DNA of 64,000 bases from Poronia punctata (taxonomy: Eukaryota; Ascomycota; Sordariomycetes; Xylariales; Xylariaceae), in assembly GCA_022579005.1 (NCBI GenBank), contig MU401489.1, forward strand, positions 124,001 through 188,000. The letters are read 5' to 3'. The position numbers and the translations under genes are program-made. Below the pieces are notes generated by a model. It was not told the origin of the DNA. It saw nothing but the letters and a program-made list of their open reading frames with translations, and made no database searches. This document shows positions 44,263-55,840 of this stretch, piece after piece (the stretch's first letter is position 1; each line of letters begins with the position of its first letter).

Positions 44263-46715
44263 AGATATGGCACGAAAATGAGAGCGCCCAGTTTTGAGTA
44301 GGCTTAGCGATGAATTAAAAGTAGCTGATTAAATATCACGATATTTGTTGCTGCGCGAGTCGCATCGCCGACCCGAGCGCAAAGAGCAGATGAGGCGCAC
44401 CTATTGGCGGCGGTCGTCGCAGCACACGGTCACGACAGTGAATGGCAGGTAGTCCGCTCCCCGCTTGATGCGAAATCGTGATGGGAAGGGTGTTATGATG
44501 TATTTGGAAGCACAGCTTCTCTCGTGTCACTGTACCAAGGCGACATATGTGCACCTCGATGATAGCCGGACACCGGGCAAAGAAGGGTAAAACCGGTCGC
44601 AGAAGGGCGGTCGCAGAAGGGCCGGTCGCAAAGGTGACGTTGGTAAGGTTTTGTTTGCCCTTTGAATGCGGACCAAAACTGACGGGAAAGTAGCCAAGGT
44701 ACGAGTAAATCCAGACGTAAGTGAGCGTGATTACTTTGAATACTATCTAGCACTGGCCGACCGAAAAATCGAGGCAGGACAGGACGGGACAGTTCAGGTC
44801 AGGACAAGCCCAGGGACAGGTCAGAAACCCAATGTACTTTGGAGAGGGAGAGGTAAGCGGAAACCCGGATGGATGGCTGGAATCGCTGGATGACTGGATG
44901 GGCAGATGTGATTGCTACGTGCCACTTATTATTTCATACCCGTCTACGAGTACACGTAAGGCACACCTATAAGTACATGATATGAGAACTAGATCAGCGA
45001 TTATGAATACTGCAGATCAATCCAACATGCAGCAAATGCGCAGAAAATGTTAGGCTACTACCGCCAAGAAACAGTTGAAAGTCGCATTCGCAAGGTTGAA
45101 TCTCGGTCAATCTAACCTAGCGGAACTGGGTATGGAAATGGAAATTATATTCAGTAAACTAGGAGTACATCGCATGGGTGACTGAAACCCCGCTATCTTC
45201 ACGTCATCTTTCCGAAGGGAGACACGAGCCAAATAGAGGCTTGCCACGTGCATACAGAACGCTAAAGTCATAGTAGAAAGAGTCCCTGCCTAGAAAATCC
45301 ATCGCGCATGTCTTCCCCTATCGTACCTACCGAGTGTCCCTTACCGATAGATATTGCCTAGTAATCTCTAGTCCTGTGAGAAATATGTTCATAAGGTCAG
45401 GTATGGGGCTTGAGTTGGGTACCTATTTCGGTCCTCCCAAGCCGGGCTGCCGGGTAATCACGATACAGCAAGCGAGGGAAGGGATTTGAATTTCTAGGCC
45501 TGTTTTGTCAAATGCCAAACTCATAAGGGCACAAAGTACACCTATATCTGCAAATATCTAGTGCAACACGCAAGGCGTACACTACTAACGCATGCGATTG
45601 CTCAATATAGTAATGAAAAGATTCTTGGTTGACTCGCCACAGAACCCCTTGGATTCGGAATAATTTAGGTATTTTTCAGCAGCGACCTGTAATCTTGTCG
45701 TTAGCTGTTGGCCCTAATAACACTTGGAAAGTTGGGGTTGCCCTTCAGCCATGGGCACAGCCACGGGCGGCCTCTATTACGAGCATTATCTAACCTAGGT
45801 AGCTGTCATCTGTGAGCCATCATACCAGGCACCAACCTACCAATCTTTACTGCCTTATTTACAGTTAGCAGTAACATGCATATCTAGATACAGCTACAGA
45901 TACCCTACCTAGTATTGAAAGTGGATGGGTAATACCAAGTTGTAATTAATATGTATTTATAGACAGGTTCCACAGGGGCCAAACCTGCGCCGAAGACCGG
46001 AACCGCAGCTATTCAGATTTACTCATCTCTGAATGGGGGGCGCAGGCCGAGACGTCGTGTTCTCCTTGCTGTTCGCAGTCGCAAGGAGCTTATCGTCCGT
46101 TCCCATAACCAGGATTAGGATGAACGGCACGATACAAAAGGTTGATTATATACCAGCCGCTGCAAGCCCCTCCGGTTGGAAACCACGAGACCAGCATCGA
46201 TACTCAACCGTCCAGTAACTGATGGCGTTGAGCGCCCCGAGAGCCAGCATGATGGCAGAACTGGGGCCATTGACGCACCATGATTTCATTCGGCGCGCCC
46301 TCGGTGAGGATGATCGGGATACTGAACACATCCCCCGCCTACTACCCGGCAGCGAACTTTAAGCATAGAAGTTTCCATCGACGACCGGCTGTCCTTGAAA
46401 CTACTATGTAAAGGACGGGAAGTTAAGAGGCATATCTAAAACAGTGAAAGCCGACATTGATCTGAGCGACTTGCCATGGTATTCTTATTCTTTAATACTT
46501 ACCTACAATGTCCTACGGTCATGTTTCATTACCGGTAATTGTATCACTCCGGAATAAATGGATTAGATTTGTGTACCTTACTATCATCTTCACTTCAACA
46601 TTACCAAGTGACCAAATAAACATCATATTACCTCACGTGAGTATGAATACTGATATATCATATTCATTTAGGATTAATACATTTAGAGCAATCGACTATA
46701 CTCTGAATCCGAACT
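44263..46715. other. gene-poor region
   Basis: 2.45 kb without a clear gene. A GCAGAAGGGCGGTCGCAGAAGGGCCGGTCGCA-like short direct repeat lies at 44598-44629. At about 46020-46370 the minus strand has protein-like pieces in several frames, reported as a weak remnant. Otherwise nothing. Confidence 0.45.
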
Positions 46716-47465
46716 TCAGTTGGTAGGCGCCTCAAGTAAAAGACCAACGAGCAGAGCATCTTCCCCTTCATGGCCGGCACGGGATTCTGGCTCTTTCCAT
46801 CTTTTGTATTCCTTGAAGCCACACTTTTCCAAGACCCTGTTGCTCCCTTTATTACTCTCAGCAATAACAGCGCTGAGATACTCTGGGACACGAGCCATAT
46901 TACTGTGCATGTCTTGTCTCCTTCCCTTCACTGACGCCAGATCCGCCTGGGCATCCGACCCGACCTCTACCTCGCGCCGTGGCAGCGCCCACCAAGCAGC
47001 CAACACCGCACGCAAGAATTCTGTCGCAATTCCTTTATGCCAGTACTCCTTGACAAACATGTACCCAAGAACAGGCGGTTGTGGATTGAAATTCTTGATA
47101 CCTCCTACACCGATCAATAAATCGTTTCCTTCTTCTTCTTCCCCTTTGCTGCCTTTGTAGATTACGACCCATTCGTATTGGAATTCATCTTTTGGTGGAA
47201 GGAAGTTTGCGATCCACTCGCGCGTTTGGTCCAGGTTCTCGTCCACCTTTCCAACCATTGTCCACTGCATGACTTCGGGCTGCGTACGCAGTACATGAAG
47301 TGCTTCTGCGTCCGAGGCAGCGATGGGCCGGAGTAGTAGACGCTCTGTCCGGATGGGCTCTCTGTCTGCTCGAGGGGGCAAAATGGCTCGTGTACTCGTC
47401 AACCTTGCCTCCAAAGGCACAGACGGGGACGTGCTCGGAGTTTCAACCAAGACGGGAGCTGCCAT
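46716..47465 (-). CDS. GNAT-family N-acetyltransferase (RimJ/RimL-like)
   Basis: Single exon, 249 residues, starting at ATG 47465 (MAAPVLVETP). An in-frame extension upstream exists but lacks a better start. Residues about 40-225 match the acetyltransferase_3 GNAT subfamily: IRTERLLLRPIAASDAEALH, DQTREWIANFL, LIGVGGIKNFN, LGYMFVKEYWHKGIATEFL (the acetyl-CoA pyrophosphate-binding Q/RxxGxA-like loop is WHKGIAT), and NKGSNRVLEKCGFKEYKRW. The substrate may be a protein N-terminus, antibiotic or small amine and cannot be told. The first 40 residues are Ser/Thr/Pro-rich. It is divergent from the Zn2Cys6 gene with 1.1 kb between starts, so co-regulation is possible but not shown. Confidence 0.9.
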   Translation of the reverse strand: MAAPVLVETPSTSPSVPLEARLTSTRAILPPRADREPIRTERLLLRPIAASDAEALHVLRTQPEVMQWTMVGKVDENLDQTREWIANFLPPKDEFQYEWVVIYKGSKGEEEEGNDLLIGVGGIKNFNPQPPVLGYMFVKEYWHKGIATEFLRAVLAAWWALPRREVEVGSDAQADLASVKGRRQDMHSNMARVPEYLSAVIAESNKGSNRVLEKCGFKEYKRWKEPESRAGHEGEDALLVGLLLEAPTN

Positions 47466-48593
47466 CTTATTTATATGAGTTCGTATGAATTCGGGTAAAA
47501 GTGTAGCAGCAATGTGCTCAAGTAACAAGTAGGTAGGTAGCAAGCCGAATCTTGTGAGTGAGAGTAAGAACGTTTTATTTGAAAGTGTTTTCACAACAGG
47601 ACAAGTCTAAAAATCCATAGGGTTCAAACCGAAAAATAATCGTTCCTGCAAAAAGCCTGGCAGAATGTTCTCTTGCACTTTGACGATAGTCAAGGTACTT
47701 TTTGCCTTATATATACAGGTAACAGGACCATATCAATTCTCGTATCTCGTAGTTTGGCTATCCCTGCTTCCCTTTTCCCCGACAGCCCTTTTGTATCCTG
47801 TATCGGAACGTCGATTTTATTCTTCTTTTTCGTTTATTCCTTACCTCTTCATGGTGTGAGTCAGTCAGTCATTCAGTCAGTCAGTGCAGGCTCAGCTGAA
47901 CATTTTGACAGGAGCTAATTTAGCGGGCTAGGCAACAACATATAGCGGCCTGGCCTAAAATTGGGTAAGTACCTACCTAGGTTAGAGGAAATAATAGGGT
48001 AAGTTGTAAATATCTAAGTTATAGTCCCTTTTGCAGAGATGCCTAGATGCGGCCAGCCTTGTGCAGCCATATTGACTATGTAGTATCATACTACTTACAA
48101 GGTCGCATTGGGAAGAGTCACCAGTTACATATTCTAGAGTGCCTTGCCCGCCTACATACACCGAATTGGAGGTTAAGCGGCAGCCCGCCTTTGATGGATG
48201 CCTAGGTCAGGAATACTACTTGTCGCGATATACATACACGTACATACGAGTTTGTCTTGTTACTTTGAGCACCTTTCTTTGTACGTATCTATTGTCAATG
48301 CTCACCTTGTTAAACAGAATGCTTCTTCGAGGAATATAAACTACCTCGTAAATTACCAAGTTGTGGCACAGATCCCCTTCATCCTATGGCCTCAGGCAGC
48401 CATACGTAGATGCATGACCTAACAGGGGTATGAGTGAACTTGCATACACAATTACACATCCATCTCTTGAATCTCTGCTGACATCAGCCCTACCCAAGAC
48501 GGCACTTGCACGTTCTGTCCCACCAACCCCCCCTTTCTCAGTCCGAAGCCCGTTCATAATCTGATTGAAATAATACCTACAAGTAAAAAGAGC
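47466..48593. other. divergent intergenic region
   Basis: Between the GNAT (-) and Zn2Cys6 (+) starts. A CAGT/CATT tetramer stretch lies at 47861-47886. No coding signal. Confidence 0.45.
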
Positions 48594-51182
48594 ATGATGG
48601 AGGACGACACGACCCGGAGCACGTCGCAGAAGAAGCCGCCTCTCAGTTGTACGTCGTGCCGGACAAGGAAATTGAAATGTGACAAGAAAGACCCTTGCCA
48701 CAACTGTCTTCGCACCGGGTCCGAGTGTATATTCCCGGCCCGGAAGCGGATCCAGCGGCCCCGGAAGAACAAGAATACCGAGCTCTTGCGGAGGCTGAAT
48801 CGGCTAGAGTCTATAGTGGGCAAGGTCGGCCTCGCGGATCTCGAAAAGGTCGTAGATGCGGGAGGAGAAAGCGCCGAGTTGTCGGGGGCAAAACAGGAAA
48901 CTGCTCAAATCCTCCCCCGCCAGCCGACTCCAAGTAATGATGATGATGATGACGATGATGACGATGGGTTTTGCGGCATGAAGGACGTTGCGGTCCCTGC
49001 ATCACGGGATACTACCGCGTCGCGTTATCTCAGTGGGGAATTCTGGTCTTCACTTTGCGATGAGGTTGGCGGGTTGCGCCAGGCATTGGAGCAATCCACC
49101 GACTCGGACGATGACATCGCCGATGGCGACGATGTATCGCCTGAATCAACCGGCGGCGTCGTCACAAGCGTGTCAACCTCCTCACCGGGCATGTTATTAG
49201 GATCTTGGCAAACGAATACTTTGCAGACGATAACACATCCCTCGCCGGAACAAATACGATACCTGGCATTGGCATACTTCCGAAACGTCGACATGCATTT
49301 GAAGATTCTTCACCGCCCTACCATTTTACACGCTCTATACAACCTCGCCGACAACGCAGAAGAAGCATCAGCATCAGACCTAAGTCCCGAGCGGGAAGCC
49401 CTCTTCTTCGCCATATATTACGCCGCCATCACATCCATCAGTCCCGCCGAATGCACCCGCAACTTACACCGGCCCCGCGCCGATATATCCCGTATATATC
49501 AAGCGGCGTTCGAGCGGGCACTGGTACGCGCAGACTACCTCAACAACACCAGCTTGGAGACCTTACAGGCCCTAACGCTATATACCTGCTGTCTGCGATC
49601 TCACGACGGCTCCCGCGCCTCGTGGGCCCTCCTGGGTCTACCCATCCGTCTCGCCCAAGCCCTAAACATGCACCAGGACGGCGACGGCGACGGCACACAC
49701 TCGCGCTTCAGCCCGTACGAAGCCGAGATGCGTCGTCGACTATGGTGGCAGCTCATCGTGCTAGATATCCGAGCGGCCGAAGACAGGGGCACGAACACGA
49801 TAATCGCGCGGGGCAGCTACGATACGCGTCTACCACACAACATTGACGACACCGAGTTCGGGCCCGACACCACGGCCCCGTTGCGCGATCGCGACGGACC
49901 CTCCGACGCCACTTTTAGTCTTTGCGCGGCCCAGAGTTCCGGCCTGTTCCTATACTTTGAGCACGCGCAGGGCGCCGGTCCCGTCCAGAGTGAAGAGGAT
50001 ACGGTGCGGCGCGCGCAACATCTCGAGTCCTTGTTCGTCAAGGGCGCAGACCCGGGCCATGTAGGTTCATACCTGGCGTCCGTCACGGTGCGGCTTATTA
50101 TCTTGAAGATGTGGCTCGTCATGCGCTATCCCTTGCATCCGCGCGGCGGGGCACGAAGAAAAAAGCCTGGCCCGGACTCAGTAACAACAACAACTACAAC
50201 TACTACAAAGGATGATGATAATTTCCTTTTAAACCCCGGTTTATCATCATGGTCATCATCTTTATTAAAATCCTCCTCCTCCTCCCAGAAAATCAACACC
50301 ACCACCTCCCCACCTACATCGTCCTCCCTCTCAGCAGCTCGCGCAGCAGGTAATGGTGGAGGAGTAACCAACGAATCGACCCTCCGCACCGCCATCTCCA
50401 TAATCGAGCTCCACGAATTCATGCAGACAGGTCCTTACTCCGACCGATTCCGCTGGTGGACGGATACATACGTCCAATGGCATCCCCTCTCGGTCGCCCT
50501 CGCAGAACTATGCACGCAGACGCGGGGAGAGACCGTCGAGCGCGCTTGGCAGATCATCGATAACGTATTTCCGCGATGGAGCGCCACGATTGCGGATGCG
50601 AAGCGCGGTAATCTATGGAGACCTCTTCGGAAGCTTTATAAGAGGGCAAAGACTGCGAGGGCCGCTGTTGCTACCACTACATCATCATCATCATCATCAT
50701 TGGGCGATCATTATCAACAACAAAGAGAACAGACACAGACACAGATATCCTGGGGCCCCAACAACGCATTCGAACCTACTTCCACTCCCACTTCTCTCAA
50801 TGATACCCCCCATCCCAGATTCATCAGCGACATGATCATCCCCGAATCCTCAGCACCACATGCACTTCCTCCTCCTCCTCCTCCTCCCAATACTGAATCC
50901 GTCTTCGCGCCAAAGGGGGATGTGGCGATAGAGAACAATTTCAACTTCGACGCCGTAACCCCGTCATGGTTCCCCTGGCCAGACCTGAGCTTCGATATGG
51001 GCGCCATAGGCCCGGACATTACGCAGTCGGACCCGTTAGCGATGGCCGATACCGGGACCGGGCTCGATCCTACCCTGCTAGATAGCAATACGATGGATTG
51101 GACTACCTGGGACGAGTTTGTATTGGATACTTACGCCGACTCGACACCAAAGTCTAACTCTGGGGCGAGCGAAGGTAGCTAG
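48594..51182 (+). CDS. Zn2Cys6 transcription factor with fungal-specific regulatory domain
   Basis: A single open frame of 862 residues. The Gal4-type zinc cluster has cysteines at 19, 22, 29, 35, 38 and 45 (C-x2-C-x6-C-x5-C-x2-C-x6-C), followed by a basic linker RKRIQRPRKNK and a short Leu-rich coil (LLRRLNRLESIVGKVG) for dimerisation. The fungal_trans middle homology region spans about 215-560: YLALAYFRNVDMHLKILHRP, YYAAITSISPAE, SWALLGLPIRLAQALNMHQD, and EMRRRLWWQLIVLD, the last a hallmark of the family. The tail is low complexity with Thr, Ser and Pro runs ([23 protein letters not shown]) in the C-terminal third and an acidic end likely to activate. The lack of introns is unusual for its size in this neighbourhood. 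Target genes unknown; the divergent GNAT gene is one candidate. Confidence 0.93.
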   Translation: MMEDDTTRSTSQKKPPLSCTSCRTRKLKCDKKDPCHNCLRTGSECIFPARKRIQRPRKNKNTELLRRLNRLESIVGKVGLADLEKVVDAGGESAELSGAKQETAQILPRQPTPSNDDDDDDDDDGFCGMKDVAVPASRDTTASRYLSGEFWSSLCDEVGGLRQALEQSTDSDDDIADGDDVSPESTGGVVTSVSTSSPGMLLGSWQTNTLQTITHPSPEQIRYLALAYFRNVDMHLKILHRPTILHALYNLADNAEEASASDLSPEREALFFAIYYAAITSISPAECTRNLHRPRADISRIYQAAFERALVRADYLNNTSLETLQALTLYTCCLRSHDGSRASWALLGLPIRLAQALNMHQDGDGDGTHSRFSPYEAEMRRRLWWQLIVLDIRAAEDRGTNTIIARGSYDTRLPHNIDDTEFGPDTTAPLRDRDGPSDATFSLCAAQSSGLFLYFEHAQGAGPVQSEEDTVRRAQHLESLFVKGADPGHVGSYLASVTVRLIILKMWLVMRYPLHPRGGARRKKPGPDSVTTTTTTTTKDDDNFLLNPGLSSWSSSLLKSSSSSQKINTTTSPPTSSSLSAARAAGNGGGVTNESTLRTAISIIELHEFMQTGPYSDRFRWWTDTYVQWHPLSVALAELCTQTRGETVERAWQIIDNVFPRWSATIADAKRGNLWRPLRKLYKRAKTARAAVATTTSSSSSSLGDHYQQQREQTQTQISWGPNNAFEPTSTPTSLNDTPHPRFISDMIIPESSAPHALPPPPPPPNTESVFAPKGDVAIENNFNFDAVTPSWFPWPDLSFDMGAIGPDITQSDPLAMADTGTGLDPTLLDSNTMDWTTWDEFVLDTYADSTPKSNSGASEGS

Positions 51183-51636
51183 GTAGCTAGCTGAGTTAGC
51201 AAATCATGTCTGGACTTATTAAGGGACAAGGGAGCAGGAAGTAGGGACAGAAATCATCACCGCTCCTTATCACATGAAGCACGTAGCATATGAACGATAA
51301 AACACATCTTGTAAAGAAGAGAAACGGTAATTGTACTATACCCCAAACAATAGCAATCGAGACTCCTATTTTGCATAACTCATAAAGACGCGGGTAATGG
51401 CATTCATCCTACGTACTCTCCAGCAGCATTCACCTAATAATAAAACACCTCGAGAGCAGATTCGTTTATGCATGTTTTTTGCGTTTCATTCATTTATTCG
51501 GGCTCCGTTTCTCCATTTGAGAGCTCATGCTGAATATGATCGTGCCATGAAAATTTTTCCGCAATTCCGTAGTGAACACCGGGCAAAGACCATTTCCCAA
51601 ACCTCCCACACCACAAGAACACGAAATATCCCCCCC
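51183..51636. other. convergent 3' intergenic region
   Basis: Between the Zn2Cys6 stop and the eL20 stop. No features seen apart from a GTAGCTAGGTAGCTAGCTGAG stretch at the start. Confidence 0.45.
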
Positions 51637-52701
51637 TTATGCGAAGGTAGACGGGCGGGTGGCGCTGAAGATCTTGCTGGTGGGGATACGGGGGATACGG
51701 TGAGGTAGAGGGAAAGAAAGGTTCTTGCTGATGAGCTGTCTGATGTAAGGGCGCTTGACATCCTCGGCCTTCTCGATCTCAACAACGCGGAGGATCTAAA
51801 TCTCAGGTTAGCCACAAAACTGCCATGTCAACTATATCTTGTGTGTGCGGCAAGCTTCAACATACGTGGATCGACCGGAAACGGGCACGGTGGCGGGCAG
51901 CCATGTCGGAGTACAGAGCCTCGACGGCATCCGTTCTTGAGAGCTCACGGTACTCCTTGTACATGTTGTGGGTGCCGGAGCGGGAGTCGTATCGGATCCA
52001 GATACCGAAGTTCTTGACACGCAGAGGGTTCTTCTCGTGGATCTAGACAAGCACATTTCATGTTAATCACATAAAACCCCCCTTTATCAGTCTGCTCTAG
52101 AAGAAGTAATGACGTACCTTGTTCAGGGTGACGATCTCACCGTTGGCCTTCTTGACCTTCCGCAGCTTCATCAAGAAGTACCAGAAGCGGGACTTGGCGA
52201 CAACCTCATTGGGAGCGAAGATGCGCATGCGGTACAGCTTCGGGGTGGGGTTGGCCTCGGTGGGCAGGTGGCGCCCGATAACCTGGTATTCCTGAAGGCG
52301 ACCTGAGAGCATCTCGTTAGCGACTAGGCACAAAACCGAATGCAATTATGGTCCCAAGTCATGTTCCGGCGGATCCAATGGCGTCGGGAAGTTGAAAGAC
52401 TCGTCAAGGCGGAAGTTGTTGTAAAAGGCTCGGGTTCCGGTTCAGCATCGAGACAAAACTGGTGGAAGTCGTCTCCAAGTGTCGAATGCCCTCTGGCTGC
52501 CCTTTTCCTCTCATCGGGTCGCACTTGTTCCTCCTTTTACGCGAAACGCTCGAAGACGCCGATTCCCTTAGTCACAGAAAAGCCGGATACAGTGGTCTTG
52601 AAGCTCGTTCGTAGAATCGTGGGACAAGATATTATTTGTCGGGGGGTCGGTTTCACGCCATTCAATTGCATGTTCGAAATAATAGGAAATCGCTTACCCA
52701 T
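51637..52701 (-). CDS. rpl20: 60S ribosomal protein eL20 (L18a)
   Basis: Coding exons on the minus strand are 52698-52701 (ATGG), 52118-52302, 51866-52042 and 51637-51795, giving exactly 174 residues, the usual eL20 length. The joined start is [20 protein letters not shown]. Conserved blocks include [39 protein letters not shown] and the end [12 protein letters not shown]. The protein sits on the large ribosomal subunit. The ATGG is bounded by a CTTCCAG acceptor on one side and GTAAGC donor on the other. A 58-nt 5' UTR intron (52702-52759, with CTAAT branch point) lies upstream and a 395-nt intron (52303-52697), the longest in the window, lies downstream. Long first introns near the start codon are common in fungal ribosomal protein genes. 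It is divergent from CSN12. Confidence 0.95.
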
Positions 52702-53368
52702 CTGGAAGTTATTTATATTAGCGATTGAAACAATGTCCTAGGCAAATAATGCAACTTACTGTGACTTGATCCTGTCCTGTTGTCGTGAGGTTAGTTGAAG
52801 GGCAGAAAGGTCGATTGCGTGTAGTGGAGGCTGCTTCAGGGCACTTCTTCGGCTAGGAGAACTTTTTGCGAAATTCTGTGCTAAGGGTTTCCCGCCCTAG
52901 CAGATTACAGAATTGCCAACTTGTGGCCGTGCGGGAACATGGAGGCGGGTCAGCCTCTTTTGTGGGCTCTTCCAGCCCCGCCAGTTGTGGTTGTGCAAGT
53001 GGCTTCATATCTTTGACCCACTTGAGTCCATCTTATGTCAGCAAGAACTGGCTCGTGCGTTTCTATTCCATCCACATTGGCAAGGGCCAATCAAAGCCGT
53101 TTCTCTACAGAAAGGCAAGCAACGTTGAAGTTAGACACCTCAGGTCTATGAAGTACAATCCCGCCTTTGAAGTGAATTGATAAATAATACACCAATTGGC
53201 CAGATAGTAGGATGGCCCGTTCATAAATAACAGAACACTCGAGGAAAGAATAAAATTATCTCTACCCTCTTCAGGATACTGCATTCAGAAAAGGCATAAG
53301 ATCCGAATCTTGACAACCCTCCTACACACAGTTAAACCTAACCTAGTGGCTCTGCAGCTCAAGTGCCC
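52702..53368. promoter_or_regulatory. shared divergent promoter region of rpl20 and csn12
   Basis: 667 bases separate the two start codons, including the proposed rpl20 5' UTR and its 58-nt intron. A bidirectional promoter is inferred from the layout only. No TATA box is obvious. Confidence 0.4.
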
Positions 53369-55203
53369 ATGGATGACCTAATCCGTCAGTTTCGGGCAGC
53401 ATACGCCAGTGCAAATGGTGAACAGCTGGCCGAGACTCTTAACCCAACCGTCGAAACTCACTCAGCCAGACTACGGGCAATATGGGGTAATGGTGATGTG
53501 CGATCGATGACGTCCGATCTCAATTTTCTATTTCATCAAGATCAGGCTCGTTACGACCTAAGACTGTCCAAGGACGAAACGAATGGTTGGTATGCAATTT
53601 ACAGTGCCTACTGGAAGGCCGTGGGAGAGTTACTTGCCGTAGAGGGCTTGCGACCAGATGCACAGGTAAGGCGTCTTCACCGACCACGTCAAAGTGTCCT
53701 CCTCAGTTGAACTCAAACCCCCAGGCCTCACCTCCACCACGCCACTACGTTGCCGTCCACAAACTGCCAGACACGTGACTTGTTGCCCTGGCTAACCGGA
53801 CATAGTCTTCATGGACCAAGGTGTACAATGCATGGAAGGAGGTCACATTGTTAACCATCCGTGGGTACACGAATCATGACTTTGAGAATTGGACCATCCC
53901 CTGTCTCTACGTGACGGGGAAATACTTGAGGCTCTATGCCATGCGAGCGGATGCGGAGAAGAGCAGTCTCGATGAGACTAGCCTAACCGGTTTCCAAGAC
54001 GATTTTAACCCAGAAGCTGAAGAAAATAGGAACCTCGAAGACTGTGCGAGACAGGTGAACAAGATCTTCCAAGTCTGCGTCAGTGACAGGTAATCTTTCT
54101 CACAACGACCCCGAGGCCGAACCATGCTGATCTACTTCAGAGCTCCCCTGGAAGAATCCCGCAAGTGGGGTGTCTACTATGCCGTCAATCTTCTTTTCAA
54201 GACGTACTTCAAATTGAATTCGGAATCACTGTCGAAGAACATCCTGAGGGCGATATCTGTTGCAACTGACATCCCCCCTATCGACAAATTTCCCAAGTCC
54301 CAACAAGTTACTTTCAAGTACTACGAAGGCGTCTTGGCGTTCCTGGAGGAGAACTATGTTGAGGTGAGTCTCTTCCTTCCACGAGGAGACCCAATGCTGT
54401 AGAGCATAGCTAACGGAGCCCAAGGCCGAGAAACACCTCGAGGTCGCATGGTTACTGTGTCATAAAGATTCATTACGGAACCTCGAGTACGCATATACTT
54501 AACTACCTAGGTTGTGACTCATTCAAGGCTGGTCATGCTAATCTCTTCCACAGACTTATCCTCACCTATCTTATCCCCTGTCGCCTATTAACAACGCATA
54601 CACTACCTAGCGCGAAACTACTCGAGCCGTTCCCTCGGCTGCAAAAGTTGTTCATGCCCCTAGCACGTGCCATCAAGAGAGCTGATCTGCGAGCGTTTGA
54701 CGTCGCCCTTCGTGACGGAGAAGACGAGTTTATAAAGCGGCGGATCTATCTCACTCTAGAGCGCGGTCGCGATATCGCATTGCGCAACCTATTACGCAAG
54801 GTTTTCGTGGCAGGCGGGTTTGAAGAGGCCAAAGACGGAGCTCCACCAGTGCGTAGAACTAGAATACCTGTGACGGAGTTTACAGCAGCCATACAACTAA
54901 GCAGTGGGGAGACGATCGACTCTGATGAGGTTGAATGTCTCATGGCCAACATGATATACAAGGTATGTTATTATCTATTATACCAACTTTCACACTTTTT
55001 ACCCCTTTCGAAATTTCCTACCCCCTTTCACCAAGAAAAGCCATAAGTCGTTACTTTTGGAAAACAAGTATTCTGTCATATCCATATGTTGTTCATTCAT
55101 GGCTGATATCGGTATGCAGAACCTGATGAAAGGATACATCGCCCACGAACGTGGCTTCGTCGTGCTGAGCAAATCCGGTGCCTTTCCCGGAACGAAGGTA
55201 TAA
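53369..55203 (+). CDS. csn12: CSN12-like PCI domain protein
   Basis: Six exons (53369-53665, 53806-54089, 54141-54363, 54425-54486, 54554-54962, 55120-55203) join in phase to 452 residues, matching the family. Starting at ATG 53369 gives [20 protein letters not shown]. Conserved segments include [69 protein letters not shown] and the C-terminal PCI domain ending with [17 protein letters not shown]. The family (CSN12/PCID2/Thp1) comprises PCI scaffold proteins. Fungal CSN12 is linked to the COP9 signalosome, and its Thp1 relatives to TREX-2 mRNA export and Thp3-Csn12 complexes in transcription elongation. Which of these applies here cannot be told. The genomic 3' end, FPGTKV followed by a stop, is typical. 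Confidence 0.92.
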
Positions 55204-55806
55204 GCCCACAGCATTTTAGATGGCAAATATCGGCTTGATGTACCTCTTATTTCAGGAAGGGGGGTGGAACTAGCAAAACAGTTCCTTACGAGATCGGAAG
55301 CCTGTTAAAGCTGAAATGTACCTGATCATGAGGGTGCAGGAATATGAATATTAAGCTGATAACACGAGTGAGGCGGGTACCTAGCCTGCATGGCGTTTCG
55401 TCGCACTATGAAAACAAGTATTGATTAAGCCCTACATGTCTAGCTAACCTAACCCTAGCCCCATTCCGCATGTCATGAACTGAGTAGTAACATGAAGAGG
55501 GGTAAATCGGTGGAAGAAGTTAGACATACCAAAGGCTAAACTATTTCCTGAAGGGAATATGAAATAGACATCTAACTATACACACACACATACACATACA
55601 CATACACATAGGCAATTTTCCAGATGGAGGTAACAGTCGACCATCCATCAGAATCGTGGCGTAGATAGATGCAGAATATGTGGCACGTAGGTAATGCGCG
55701 ATCGCCTTATTTATCATCGCCTCCAAATACGCACGTAATACCAACTGACTGACCGAATACTACGCAACCTAACCTAACCTAACCTAGATACATGGATACT
55801 TGGGCA

Positions 55807-55840
55807 GAGATGACTCACTCACTCACTCACTCACTCACTC
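55807..55840 (+). repeat. TCAC tetranucleotide microsatellite
   Basis: About eight TCAC units in tandem. Confidence 0.9.

Noticed and set aside
49205..49846. 213-codon plus-strand frame inside the Zn2Cys6 gene
   Set aside because: Alternative frame of a region whose fungal_trans domain is clear in the main frame.
55767..55786. Interstitial telomere from a chromosome fusion
   Set aside because: The unit is TTAGG rather than TTAGGG, the array is short, and the same words are scattered widely in non-coding DNA.
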